A stretch of 64,000 nucleotides of DNA from Natronococcus sp. A-GB7 (lineage in GTDB: Archaea > Halobacteriota > Halobacteria > Halobacteriales > Natrialbaceae): the NCBI RefSeq assembly GCF_029688865.1, contig NZ_JARUKV010000004.1, positions 160,460 to 224,459 on the forward strand, given 5' to 3'. Position 1 is the stretch's first letter. The number at the start of each line of letters is the position of its first letter. Below are positions 17,543 through 25,874 of this stretch, piece after piece. Made by a program: the position numbers and the translations under genes. The notes beneath the pieces were generated by a model. That model saw only the letters and a program-made list of their open reading frames with translations. It was not told the DNA's origin and ran no database searches.

Positions 17543-18487
17543 ATGACTGATGCCGACGCCGACGTCGATCCCGGTACCGACGAGCCGTCGGTGCCCGAAG
17601 ACTGCGAGCCCGTCCGCGAGTCACTGATCGCGTGGTACGAGGCCGACCACCGACCGTACCCCTGGCGCGAGACCGACGACGCTTACGAGATCCTCGTCAG
17701 CGAGGTGATGAGCCAGCAGACCCAGCTCGATCGGGTCGTCGACGCCTGGGAGGACTTCCTCGAGCACTGGCCGACGACGGCCGAGCTGGCGGCCGCGGAT
17801 CGGGCCGACGTCGTCGGCTTCTGGACCGACCATAGCCTCGGCTACAACAACCGCGCGAAGTACCTCCACGAAGCCGCCGGGCAGGTCGAGACGGAGTACG
17901 ACGGCGAGTTTCCGACGACGCCCGAGGAGCTCCAGGAGCTGATGGGCGTCGGTCCCTACACTGCCAATGCGGTCGCGAGCTTCGCGTTCAACAACGGGAA
18001 CGCGGTCGTCGACACGAACGTCAAACGCGTTCTCTATCGCGCCTTCGACGTCCCCGACGACGAATCGGCCTTCGAAGAGTGGGCGAACGAACTCATGCCC
18101 GAGGGGCGCTCGAGGGTCTGGAACAACGCCGTCATGGAACTCGGTGGGGTCGCCTGCCGGCAGACGCCCCGTTGTGACGAGGTCGGCTGTCCCTGGCGGG
18201 AGTGGTGTTCGGCCTACGAGACCGGCGATTTCACGGCACCCGACGTGCCGACCCAGCCCAGCTTCGAGGGGAGCCGTCGGCAGTTCCGCGGACGGGTCAT
18301 CGGGACGCTCCGGGAGTACGACGAACTCGAGCTGGACACACTCGGCCACCGGATCCGGGTCGACTACGCCCCCGACGGCGAGTACGGCCGGGAGTGGCTC
18401 GCGGGCCTCCTGTCGGATCTCGCGGACGACGGGTTAGTCGAGGTCGAAAAACGGGACGGGAAAACGATCGCACGTCTCGAGCGTTAG
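17543..18487 (+). CDS. mutY: A/G-specific adenine glycosylase MutY
   Basis: The 314-aa protein carries the HhH-GPD fold: SEVMSQQTQLDRV with the catalytic Glu, the hairpin LMGVGPYTANAVASF and VDTNVKRVLYR with the catalytic Asp. It removes adenine opposite 8-oxoguanine. The [4Fe-4S] loop reads C-x5-C-x4-C-x5-C (CRQTPRCDEVGCPWREWC) rather than the textbook C-x6-C-x2-C-x5-C. The C-terminus is a short winged-helix-like segment instead of the NUDIX-like 8-oxoG-recognition domain of bacterial MutY. ATG 17543 is chosen over ATG 17474. It converges with, and overlaps by 4 bp, the membrane gene downstream. Confidence 0.93.
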   Translation: MTDADADVDPGTDEPSVPEDCEPVRESLIAWYEADHRPYPWRETDDAYEILVSEVMSQQTQLDRVVDAWEDFLEHWPTTAELAAADRADVVGFWTDHSLGYNNRAKYLHEAAGQVETEYDGEFPTTPEELQELMGVGPYTANAVASFAFNNGNAVVDTNVKRVLYRAFDVPDDESAFEEWANELMPEGRSRVWNNAVMELGGVACRQTPRCDEVGCPWREWCSAYETGDFTAPDVPTQPSFEGSRRQFRGRVIGTLREYDELELDTLGHRIRVDYAPDGEYGREWLAGLLSDLADDGLVEVEKRDGKTIARLER

Positions 18488-19041
18488 CGGTCGCGATCGG
18501 CGTCGTCGAACGGCGTCTCGGCGTCCGGCTCGGCCTCGACGAACACCGAGAACAGCGCACCGAGCAGGGCACCGTACAGCAGGTGACCCGCGAGGCTCTC
18601 GGCGGCGACCGCCGGGAAGCCGGGGTCGGTACCGACCGAGATCAGCACCTGCCCGCCGATGACCGGGAGCACCGCCCAGATCGCCAGCCCGTAGACGGCG
18701 CCGGCCAGGACGAACCGCACCGCCAGGCCGCTCTCCTCGAGGACGTCGAACTGGGTGGTCGCGGTGAGCGTCCCGAGGATCACCTCGCGGGAGACGATCG
18801 CACCGAACACGAGCCCGAGGACGAGCCCGTGAAGCAGGTGGAACAGCCAGCCGATCGTCGCGCTACCGGAGTCGACGCCGTAGATCCCGGGAACGGTGTC
18901 GGTGACGATCGTCGGCTCGAAGACCCACAGCAGGGCGCCGAAGAGCAACGATCCGACGACCCCACCGATCGCACCGCCGAGCAGCCAGTTCGTGCTGCCG
19001 CCGAGGCCGTAGTCCGTGGGACTTGCGGATTCAGTACTCAT
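18484..19041 (-). CDS. Conserved haloarchaeal membrane protein (4 spans)
   Basis: The 185-aa protein has about four hydrophobic spans (WLLGGAIGGVVGSLLFGALLWVF, LLHGLVLGLVFGAIV, FVLAGAVYGLAIWAVLPV, LAGHLLYGALLGALFSVFV) separated by short loops, with a charged acidic C-terminal tail. The repeated GxxxG patterns suggest tight helix packing. Function is unknown. Its stop overlaps the mutY stop in convergent orientation, so the two genes share a terminator region. Confidence 0.8.
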   Translation of the reverse strand: MSTESASPTDYGLGGSTNWLLGGAIGGVVGSLLFGALLWVFEPTIVTDTVPGIYGVDSGSATIGWLFHLLHGLVLGLVFGAIVSREVILGTLTATTQFDVLEESGLAVRFVLAGAVYGLAIWAVLPVIGGQVLISVGTDPGFPAVAAESLAGHLLYGALLGALFSVFVEAEPDAETPFDDADRDR

Positions 19042-19269
19042 ACGGTCGCCCCTAGGCCGATCCCGCGGATAAGTGGTCAGCAGGAAACATAAGATCGGGT
19101 GTAGCAGGGCTCACTCGAGGGTGTAGGGTGTCTCGTTGTGATCCCCTTACACCACCTCCTCGATCGGGTATCCGCAACCGGGCGCTCGAACCGGATCCAG
19201 GACGAACAGCTGTTCCGTCAGCGTCTCCAGTTCCGTGCGGTGTTCCAGCGAGGAACGCCACCGATCGGG

Positions 19270-19620
19270 GGTTCGGTCGCACCGAACCGAGCGCCGGTGA
19301 CTGCCTCGGACACGGCACCGACGGTATCCGTGTCACCCCCAGAGACATCGCCACGGAAACGGCCGACGGCCGAGAGCATCCGTCGCGCGACCGAGAACGC
19401 CCGCTCCGTCGCCGACGAGCTGGCGTGTCGATCGATCGTTCTTCCCGCAGTCGGGTGTGAAAACGGCGGGTTTTACATCCGCGAGGGTGGGGCGCTCATC
19501 CGTCGAACGATCCGGAGCTACGACCCGGAGGTCCTCGAGGACATGCGCGTGATCGGGTACACGGATCGCGAACGGAACGCGCTCGAAGCAGCCGCTTCCG
19601 AACTGACAGGATCTCGCTGA
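19270..19620 (+). pseudogene. Decayed macro-domain (ADP-ribose-binding) gene, C-terminal half readable
   Basis: The frame ending at TGA 19618-19620 reads TAESIRRATENARSVADEL, CRSIVLPAVGCENGGF, REGGALIRRTIRSYDPEVL and MRVIGYTDRERNALE. This matches the C-terminal half of macro domains, including the core loop LPAxGCxxGGF. The conserved N-terminal half (GDI...VNAAN and the GxGVA loop) is missing: upstream sequence has no macro motifs in any frame and only a GTG/ATG-poor open stretch. I read it as a 5'-truncated or frameshifted remnant. An intact but divergent gene starting at 19138 is the less likely alternative. Confidence 0.55.
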
Positions 19621-19775
19621 CTCTCGTTGCGGCCCGGATTTCGAACCGCAACGGTGAATAGCACCGTTCGAAACGCTGGACGGCTTTGCGACGGTACTCA
19701 GCAGTTGCGTAGCGGCGTTCATTTTCGAAAGGAAGGGAGAGGGGAGTCTGGGTGAAGAGGACGCGAGATGCGCCG

Positions 19776-20093
19776 TCAGGACTCGCGCCACTTGTGGCTA
19801 CACTCGACGCAGGTCAACAGCCGAACCTCGTAGGAACCGCCCGGCTTCGGCATTATCTCGGAGTAGGCCCGGTCGCTGTCGCAGTCGTCCGCTGGGCAGG
19901 GCTCCTGCATCGTCTCAGTGGAGTCTTGGGTCGCGTCGGCCACGGCAGGTGCCCCGTCGTCCCGCTGCCCCTCTCGAGTCGCCATCGCCGCTTCCGCTTG
20001 CGAGTCCCGCGGGTCCTCGTTCTCACAGGAGCGACACACCCACGTGTCGCCCTCCGTGTGCATCATCGAACCACACTCGTCGCAGAATTGCAT
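19776..20093 (-). CDS. TFS/RpoM-like zinc-ribbon protein lacking the catalytic acidic tip
   Basis: The 105-aa protein has the two-ribbon layout of archaeal transcript-cleavage factor TFS: an N-terminal ribbon (C4, C7, C20, C23 in FCDECGSMM and WVCRSC), a ~40-residue acidic linker and a C-terminal ribbon with RAYSEIMPKPGGSYEVRLLTCVECSHKWRES. In working TFS the tip of the second ribbon carries Asp-Glu that reaches the RNA polymerase active site. Here that place reads Gly-Ser with a nearby Lys, and the first knuckle is C66-x4-C71 rather than CxxC. It is therefore unlikely to stimulate cleavage. ATG 20093 is chosen over 20138. Confidence 0.82.
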   Translation of the reverse strand: MQFCDECGSMMHTEGDTWVCRSCENEDPRDSQAEAAMATREGQRDDGAPAVADATQDSTETMQEPCPADDCDSDRAYSEIMPKPGGSYEVRLLTCVECSHKWRES

Positions 20094-20313
20094 TGTGACC
20101 GAATCTACGCAGGTGGCAAATATAGGTTTGTGATTCAACTCCGTTTAGAAAGCAGCGAGCTGTAACGATCGTTCACAGGCGGTACGAGGCGGTTGACTAA
20201 GAGCGTCAAAGTCGTCCTCGTATTGCGGTACGTGGTACCGAGCCGAAGGAACCTCCTCGACGATCCCAGCAGTTTTCTTATTTGTAGACGGCTTTGCGCC
20301 ACGACCAAGAAAT

Positions 20314-20590
20314 GCGGTTGGGACAGATTTGAACCACGCCCGAGGACCTGCTCGCTTCGCTCGCAGAACCTCGGTCCGGTTCAAACTGCCGTAACAATTT
20401 CTGACGAACGCACTCCTCACTGCGTTCGTCGTGTTAGTTCGTCAGAAATGGGTTGGGGCAGATTTGAACCACGGTCGTTCCGCTCACTTCGTTCGCTTCA
20501 CTCCCTGATTCAAATCTGCTCAACGTCACGATTCTGTCGCTCACGGATTTGTTCGCGACAGAAGTAGTGGGTTGGGGCAGATTTGAACTG
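20314..20590. repeat. Two truncated copies of the tRNA-Val 3' end beside the intact gene
   Basis: The last ~22 nt of tRNA-Val (plus strand GGGTTGGGGCAGATTTGAAC at 20569-20588) recur at 20450-20469 exactly and at 20314-20335 with two or three changes (GCGGTTGGGACAGATTTGAAC), all in the same orientation. The segments between them carry inverted repeats: ATTTCTGACGAAC (20398-20410) against GTTCGTCAGAAAT (20437-20449), and TTCTGTCGC against GCGACAGAA (20532-20563). Archaeal integrases use tRNA 3' ends as attachment sites and leave such partial copies. No integrase remains here. Confidence 0.7.
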
Positions 20591-20642
20591 CCGGCCTCCT
20601 CCATGTCAAGGAGGTGTCATAACCAGACTAGACCACCAACCC
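20568..20642 (-). tRNA. tRNA-Val (anticodon GAC)
   Basis: Read on the minus strand from 20642 to 20568, the 75 nt form a complete cloverleaf. The acceptor stem is GGGTTGG/CCAACCC with A73, the anticodon stem CCTCC/GGAGG with loop TTGACAT (anticodon GAC), and the T arm GGCAG-TTCAAAT-CTGCC. CCA is not encoded. No intron. Its 3' side points toward the two partial copies at 20314 and 20450. Confidence 0.95.
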
Positions 20643-20823
20643 GCCTGGTTTCGCGTCCGTGGCGTCGTGCGCCACCTCGCCTGCACTCGTTCGTTGCCCG
20701 CCGCCGTAATTGAAGGTTTCGAATCGTCCGCCGTGCGTAACTCGGCCCCACGGATCGGCGACACGCTTAAGTTAGTGTACTGATTTGGTCATCGTAAGAC
20801 AACTACGTACATTGGTGTTCACT

Positions 20824-21852
20824 ATGCAGGAGTTCATCGAACGGGTGGCCGACGGGGAGGATCTCACACAGACGGAGGCTCGAGCGGCCTCGACGGCCGT
20901 TTTCGAGGACGCGACCGACGCCCAGATCGGCGCGCTGCTGGCGGCGCTGCGGGCGAAAGGCGAGACCGAGGCCGAGATCGCGGGCTTCGCCCAGGGGATG
21001 CGCGAGGCCGCCCGGACGATCGATCCCGCCCGGACGCCGCTCGTCGACACCTGCGGCACGGGCGGGGACGACTACGACACGATCAACGTCTCGACGACCA
21101 GCGCGATCGTCGCCGCCGGCGCGGGCGTTCCGATCGCCAAACACGGCAACTACTCCGTCTCGTCGTCCTCGGGCAGCGCGGACGTGCTCGAGGAGGTCGG
21201 CGTCGAGATCGAGGCCGAACCCCCGGCCGTCGAGGACGCGATCCAGCGCGACGGGATCGGTTTCATGCTCGCGCCCGTCTTCCACCCGGCGATGAAGGCC
21301 GTCATCGGCCCGCGCAAGGAGCTCGGGATGCGGACGCTGTTCAACGTCCTCGGGCCCCTGACCAACCCTGCCGGCGCCGACGCCCAGGTCGTCGGCGTCT
21401 ACGACCCCGAGCTGGTGCCCGTCCTCGCGGACGCGCTCGCCCGGATGGACGTCGAGCGAGCGCTGGTCGTCCACGGCGCGGGCACCGACGAGATCGCGAT
21501 CCACGGCGAGACCCGGGTCGCGGAGGTCGAGGGGAGCGACGTCGAGGAGTACGTCCTCGAGCCAGCCGACCTGGGACTCCCCGAACACGAGATCGGCGAC
21601 ATCGCGGGCGGCTCACCGACCGAGAACGCCCGCGACATGCGCGGCATCGTCGAGGGCGACGTGACCGGCGCCAAGCGGCACGTGATCCTCGCGAACGCCG
21701 GCGCCGCGGTCTACGTCGCCGACGAGGCCGAGACGCTCGCGGCCGGGGCAGACGCCGCGCTCGAAGCGATCGAGTCGGGGGCCGCGGCGGCGAAGCTCGA
21801 GGAGCTCTGCGCCCAGAACCGCGCCGAGCCCCCGGAGCGGGAGGCCCGATGA
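20824..21852 (+). CDS. trpD: Anthranilate phosphoribosyltransferase
   Basis: The 342-aa protein has DTCGTGGDDYDTINVST, the PRPP-binding glycine loop, KHGNYSVSSSSGSADVLE, and NVLGPLTNPAGA, all diagnostic of TrpD. It joins anthranilate to phosphoribosyl pyrophosphate, the second step of tryptophan synthesis. ATG 20824 (MQEFIERVADGED) fits the family; an ATG at 20785 would add promoter-like sequence. It is the first gene of trpDFEG and its stop overlaps trpF (ATGA at 21849). The promoter should lie in 20760-20820, where CTTAAGTT is a possible TATA box. Confidence 0.96.
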   Translation: MQEFIERVADGEDLTQTEARAASTAVFEDATDAQIGALLAALRAKGETEAEIAGFAQGMREAARTIDPARTPLVDTCGTGGDDYDTINVSTTSAIVAAGAGVPIAKHGNYSVSSSSGSADVLEEVGVEIEAEPPAVEDAIQRDGIGFMLAPVFHPAMKAVIGPRKELGMRTLFNVLGPLTNPAGADAQVVGVYDPELVPVLADALARMDVERALVVHGAGTDEIAIHGETRVAEVEGSDVEEYVLEPADLGLPEHEIGDIAGGSPTENARDMRGIVEGDVTGAKRHVILANAGAAVYVADEAETLAAGADAALEAIESGAAAAKLEELCAQNRAEPPEREAR

Positions 21853-22508
21853 CGCGAGTGAAACTCTGCGGGACGACCGACGAAGACGACCTCGAGACGG
21901 CCGTCGCCGCGGGCGCCGACGCGGTCGGGCTCATCGCTGCGGTCCCCGTCGACACCCACCGCGAGCTCGCACCCGCCCGCGCTGCCGAACTCGCCGCGGC
22001 CGCGCCGCCGTTCGTGACGACCGTCCTCGTGACGATGCCCGAGACGCCGGCGGCGGCGATCGAGCTGGTCGAGACGGTCAGCCCCGACGCCGTCCAGCTC
22101 CACGGGACGCTCGAACCCGAGGACGTCGCGACCGTCCGCGAAAACGTCGACGCGACGGTGCTTGTCGTCCTCGAGGCCGGCGAGACCGACGCGGGGACCG
22201 CCGAACGGTACGACGCGGTCGCGGACGGGCTGCTCGTCGACACCCCCGCAGCCGAGGGCGGCGGTGGCACCGGCGAAACCCACGACTGGGAGCTGACCCG
22301 CGAGCTGACGGCAGCCCTCGACTCGCCGATCGTCCTCGCCGGCGGGCTGACGCCCGAGAACGTCGCCGAGGCGGTTCGGACGGTCGAGCCGTTCGCCGTC
22401 GACGTCGCCAGCGGCGTCGAGGACTCCGGAGGCGCGACCGACCCCGACGCAGCCCGGTCGTTCGTCGAGCGAGCGAAGAACGCGACCACCCCGGTGCCTC
22501 AATCATGA
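21849..22508 (+). CDS. trpF: Phosphoribosylanthranilate isomerase
   Basis: The 219-aa TIM-barrel protein starts VKLCGTTDEDDL (the general-base Cys lies in KLCG) and has VQLHGTLEPEDV, LLVDTPAAEGGGGTGETHDW and ASGVEDSGGATDPD, the phosphate-binding and catalytic loops of TrpF. It isomerises PRA to CdRP. The start overlaps the trpD stop and its own stop overlaps the trpE start, both as ATGA, so translation is probably coupled along the operon. The ordinary catalytic residues appear present. Confidence 0.95.
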   Translation: MTRVKLCGTTDEDDLETAVAAGADAVGLIAAVPVDTHRELAPARAAELAAAAPPFVTTVLVTMPETPAAAIELVETVSPDAVQLHGTLEPEDVATVRENVDATVLVVLEAGETDAGTAERYDAVADGLLVDTPAAEGGGGTGETHDWELTRELTAALDSPIVLAGGLTPENVAEAVRTVEPFAVDVASGVEDSGGATDPDAARSFVERAKNATTPVPQS

Positions 22509-24157
22509 GCGACGCCGACCGAACGCCGACGGAGCCGCCCGCGCTCGACCTCGACCGGGAGGCGTTTCGCGCGTCCGCTGACGAGGCCGACGCGGAGCGT
22601 CCGGTCGTCGTCCGAGCCGTCGCCGAACTCGAGGTCGAAACGTCGCCGCTCGCGGCCTACGCTGCGCTGACCGGTCGCTCCGAGAGCAGCGACCGCGAGC
22701 GCTCGCCGTACGCCTTCCTGCTCGAGAGCGCGGAGAAGACCGCCTCGAGCGATCCCGACGGCGCCTTCCGACCGAACGCCTCGCGAGCGGACCGCCACGC
22801 CCGGTACTCCTACGTCGGCTACGATCCCGAGGCCGTCGTCACCGTCGATCCCGATGGCGCCTCGGTCGAGGCGCTCTCCGCGGACCCACCCCTCGAGGAC
22901 CTCGAGCGCGATCCGGCCGGCGACACCGTCGACACCCTCCGGGCCGCGCTGCCGGACGCCCGGCTCGCGAACTTCCCGGAACACGACCGCCAGCACCTCG
23001 AGGGCGGCCTGGTCGGCTTTCTCGCGTACGACGCCGTCTACGACCTCTGGCTCGAGGAGGTCGGCTGCGAGCGCCCCGACTCGCGGTTCCCCGACGCGCA
23101 GTTCGTGCTCACGACCAAGACCGTCGCGTTCGACGAGCGCGACGGAACCGTCTCGCTGGTGTTCACTCCCGTCGTCGAGCCCGACGACGACCCCGATGCG
23201 GTCTACGATCGGCTGCTCGCGGAGGCCGGGGACGTCGCCGAGACGCTCCGGGCGGCCTCGGCGCCGGCGCCGGGCGGGTTCGTCCGCGAGGACGAGCGTG
23301 CGGGCTCGCGCGAGGAGTACGAGGAGAGCGTCCGGCGGGCGAAAGAGCACGTCCTCGACGGCGACATCTACCAGGGCGTCATTTCGCGGACGCGGGAGCT
23401 GTACGGCGAGATCGACCCGATCGGGTTCTACGAGGCGATGCGCGAGGTCAACCCCTCGCCGTACATGTACCTGCTCGATCACGGCGACCTGACCGTCGTC
23501 GGCGCGAGCCCCGAGACGCTGGTCTCGGTGCGGGGCCGCGAGGTCATGTCGAACCCGATCGCGGGCACCTGCGACCGGGGGTCGGGCCCCGTCGAGGACC
23601 GTCGGCTGGCCGGCGAAATGCTGGCCGACGAGAAGGAACGGGCCGAGCACACGATGCTCGTCGATCTGGCGCGCAACGACGTCCGCCGGGTCGCCGAACC
23701 GGGTTCGGTGCGGGTCGACGAGTTCATGAACGTCCTGAAGTACAGCCACGTCCAGCACATCGAGTCGACGGTGACGGGCCAACTCGCGACGGACGCGGAT
23801 GCGTTCGACGCGACGCGGGCCGCCTTCCCCGCCGGCACTCTCTCGGGGGCGCCGAAGATCCGCGCGATGGAGATCATCGACGATCTCGAGACCGAGCCTC
23901 GCGGGTTGTACGGCGGCGGGGTGGGCTACTACTCCTGGACCGGCGACGCCGACTTCGCGATCGTGATTCGGACCGCAACCGTCGAAGACGAAGGAGAGCG
24001 CGATCGGATCACCGTCCAGGCCGGCGCCGGACTGGTCGCCGACAGCGACCCGACCGCCGAGTACGAGGAGACCGAGAAGAAGATGGGCGGCGTGCTGGCT
24101 GCCCTCGAGGCCATCGAGGACGAACGGACTGAGGCCACCCCGGAGGTGGGACAATGA
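22505..24157 (+). CDS. trpE: Anthranilate synthase component I
   Basis: The 550-aa chorismate-binding enzyme has the conserved C-terminal half: DGDIYQGVISRTRE, NPSPYMYLLDHGDL, GTCDRGSG, DLARNDVRRVAEPGSV, FPAGTLSGAPKIRAMEIID and GGGVGYYSWTGD. It converts chorismate and ammonia to anthranilate. An N-terminal extension of about 30 residues rich in Asp/Glu is ordinary for halophiles. ATG 22505 overlaps the trpF stop; TrpG follows with the same ATGA overlap and supplies glutamine-derived ammonia. Any tryptophan feedback site was not examined residue by residue. Confidence 0.96.
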   Translation: MSDADRTPTEPPALDLDREAFRASADEADAERPVVVRAVAELEVETSPLAAYAALTGRSESSDRERSPYAFLLESAEKTASSDPDGAFRPNASRADRHARYSYVGYDPEAVVTVDPDGASVEALSADPPLEDLERDPAGDTVDTLRAALPDARLANFPEHDRQHLEGGLVGFLAYDAVYDLWLEEVGCERPDSRFPDAQFVLTTKTVAFDERDGTVSLVFTPVVEPDDDPDAVYDRLLAEAGDVAETLRAASAPAPGGFVREDERAGSREEYEESVRRAKEHVLDGDIYQGVISRTRELYGEIDPIGFYEAMREVNPSPYMYLLDHGDLTVVGASPETLVSVRGREVMSNPIAGTCDRGSGPVEDRRLAGEMLADEKERAEHTMLVDLARNDVRRVAEPGSVRVDEFMNVLKYSHVQHIESTVTGQLATDADAFDATRAAFPAGTLSGAPKIRAMEIIDDLETEPRGLYGGGVGYYSWTGDADFAIVIRTATVEDEGERDRITVQAGAGLVADSDPTAEYEETEKKMGGVLAALEAIEDERTEATPEVGQ

Positions 24158-24783
24158 GCGCGACCGGGACCGCGGACGAGCGCGAGTCGGAGGGCGAGAC
24201 CGTCCGGATCCTCGTGATCGACAACTACGACTCCTTTACGTACAACCTCGTCGAGTACGTCAGCCAGCAGCCCGGAACCGAGACCGAGGTGCTCAAGAAC
24301 ACGGCCTCCCTCGAGGAGGTCCGTGCCGTCGAGCCCGACGGAATCGTCGTCAGCCCCGGCCCGGGCCACCCGAAGAACGACCGCGACGTCGGCGTCTCGG
24401 CGGCCGTCCTCCGGGAGATCAGCCCCGAGGTACCGACGCTGGGCGTGTGTCTCGGCCTCGAGGCGGCCGTCTACGCCTACGGGGGCTCGGTCGGGCGCGC
24501 GCCCGACCCGGTCCACGGGAAGGCCTGGGCGGTCGACCACGACGGCGAGGGCGTCTACGCCGGCCTCGAGCAGGGGTTTCGCGCCGGCCGCTACCACTCG
24601 CTGGTCGCGACGGAGGTACCCGACTGCTTCGAAGTGACGGCGACGGCCGACCACGACGGCACCGAGCTGGTCATGGGCGTACGCCACCGCGAGCACCCGA
24701 TCGAGTGCGTGCAGTTCCACCCCGAGAGCGTGCTCACGGCCGTCGGTCACGACGTGATCGAGAACTTCCTCGAGGGGCTGTGA
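24154..24783 (+). CDS. trpG: Anthranilate synthase component II (glutamine amidotransferase)
   Basis: The 209-aa class I amidotransferase has ILVIDNYDSFTYNLVEYV, SPGPGHPKND, the nucleophile-elbow VCLGLEA (active-site Cys) and QFHPESVLT with the catalytic His and Glu. It hydrolyses glutamine and passes ammonia to TrpE. After the nucleophile it reads CLGLEA where most TrpG proteins have CLGHQA. It ends the trpDFEG operon; past the TGA at 24783 the base composition drops sharply. trpCBA is not in the window. Confidence 0.95.
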   Translation: MSATGTADERESEGETVRILVIDNYDSFTYNLVEYVSQQPGTETEVLKNTASLEEVRAVEPDGIVVSPGPGHPKNDRDVGVSAAVLREISPEVPTLGVCLGLEAAVYAYGGSVGRAPDPVHGKAWAVDHDGEGVYAGLEQGFRAGRYHSLVATEVPDCFEVTATADHDGTELVMGVRHREHPIECVQFHPESVLTAVGHDVIENFLEGL

Positions 24784-24931
24784 TGGTAACAGACCCATCT
24801 AAAACGGCAAGGACTACACACCTCTAGTACTTGACTGTCGTCTCACAGCGACCTTGCTCGAGTCTATGTGATGTTCTGGCTATCTTGAGAGGGATTTTGT
24901 GGTATAGATGAACAGTGATCTTATTGATAGG

Positions 24932-25135
24932 TTTACTTTCACCCCGTTCTGAAAATTATTGAGCCCGTCATCATTGTAGTCTCTTCTGCGAAAAAGATGT
25001 GATTTCGCTTCCCACATCGCAAATCGGGACTAGGTTCGTGGACAGTTGTACAAATATAGTTGTGCTACTACAATAAGAATGGAAGAATACCACTACAATT
25101 ATGTGGCGCCGATGAATACCGATTCTTCGCTACAA
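24932..25135 (+). repeat. Copy A of a ~200-bp direct repeat (promoter plus N-terminal peptide)
   Basis: This region matches 26165-26371 in the same orientation. The distal part is diverged (TTTACTTTCACCCCGTTCTGAAAATTATT here; TTTACTTTCACTCTGGTCTGAAAATCATT there). The 57 bases from the ATG at 25079 are identical except one. The repeat covers the presumed promoter, the start codon and 19 codons of MEEYHYNY-APMNTDSSLQ, then ends sharply. The stretch 24784-24931 before it is AT-rich and holds no gene. Confidence 0.8.
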
Positions 25136-25351
25136 AAGAACGTAGCCATCCCGGATAATGCCGGGATGTCCAACCCGAAAATGGACGACAACATGCTCGA
25201 CGATGACAAGTGGCTCGAAGTGATCCTCGCACAGGGCTGTTGCTTCGTGCCTGTGGCCATCGTCATTGCAGGAGGAGGGGCATTCGCTGCCCTTCTCGCC
25301 ATAGTCATCCTGGCTGTGGCCGCGCTAACCGCCCAGCGGTCTGGGGAATAG
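25079..25351 (+). CDS. 90-aa peptide: hydrophilic leader plus hydrophobic, Cys-pair-containing segment
   Basis: ATG 25079 to TAG 25349-25351 gives a ~45-residue hydrophilic acidic leader (MEEYHYNYVAPMNTDSSLQ, then NPKMDDNMLDDDKWLE) followed by a strongly hydrophobic stretch (VILAQGCCFVPVAIVIAGGG and AFAALLAIVILAVAAL) and a short charged end. There is no Sec or Tat signal at the N-terminus. The layout resembles precursors of small membrane-active or bacteriocin-like peptides, but no maturation or immunity gene is adjacent. A plain single-span membrane protein is the alternative. Its first 19 codons are duplicated before nrdJ. Confidence 0.55.
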   Translation: MEEYHYNYVAPMNTDSSLQKNVAIPDNAGMSNPKMDDNMLDDDKWLEVILAQGCCFVPVAIVIAGGGAFAALLAIVILAVAALTAQRSGE

Positions 25352-25874
25352 CTTACTTCCGTGCTGGTGCAACAGTCCGCAAGATCACTGTTTTGCGCCC
25401 GAATTACGTTCCATTTATGCTGAAACCCCATTCAGGTGGGCTGCGTAGCGGGCAAGAGACGGTGGGATACTCGATTATAAAAATCTTGAGGATCAGTAGA
25501 CGAGGATATGAGAGGAAGTTAGTGACTTCCAGTCGTTCTAAAAAGTATCTTAGCTCATCGAGAAAGGAAAGTCCACGAGACCGGTTTGTTGCGCAACGCG
25601 CCTAGCAAGCTCTTCGAGGCCTGATGTCGACATCGTTTATCGAACTGCTACGTGTTACTGCTCTGAGCCGCATTACAGTGGCGCGCGCTGTCGGTCAGTT
25701 CGAGCAACGGCGAGAACTGATAGACGATATTGTGCGAGGGATGAGCGAGGGAGCAACGCGAGCGAGCGAATCGGCTGGAGAGGGCGTGGCGATCCCGTGT
25801 TGCCGGCTCGAGCAGAACGCTCGAATCGCCAACGGTCGCCTCACGGCCAACATCGCTCCGGACCTTCGATCGAC
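25352..25874. other. Gene-poor, AT-richer stretch with a possible dispersed-repeat fragment
   Basis: No convincing gene was found in these ~520 bases. A short segment near 25690-25735 (minus strand reading IVYQFSPLLEL) resembles one in the gene-poor region 51740-51820 (minus strand reading VVYNVFAPLLES) both as bases and as peptide, so it may be a degraded dispersed element. A 91-codon plus frame at 25624 has no recognisable features. Confidence 0.5.

Noticed and set aside
20145..20420. 91-codon minus-strand frame
   Set aside because: It is built partly from a tRNA-end copy and hairpin sequence and has no family features.
22499..24154. 551-codon minus-strand frame
   Set aside because: Exact antisense of trpE, whose motifs are complete.
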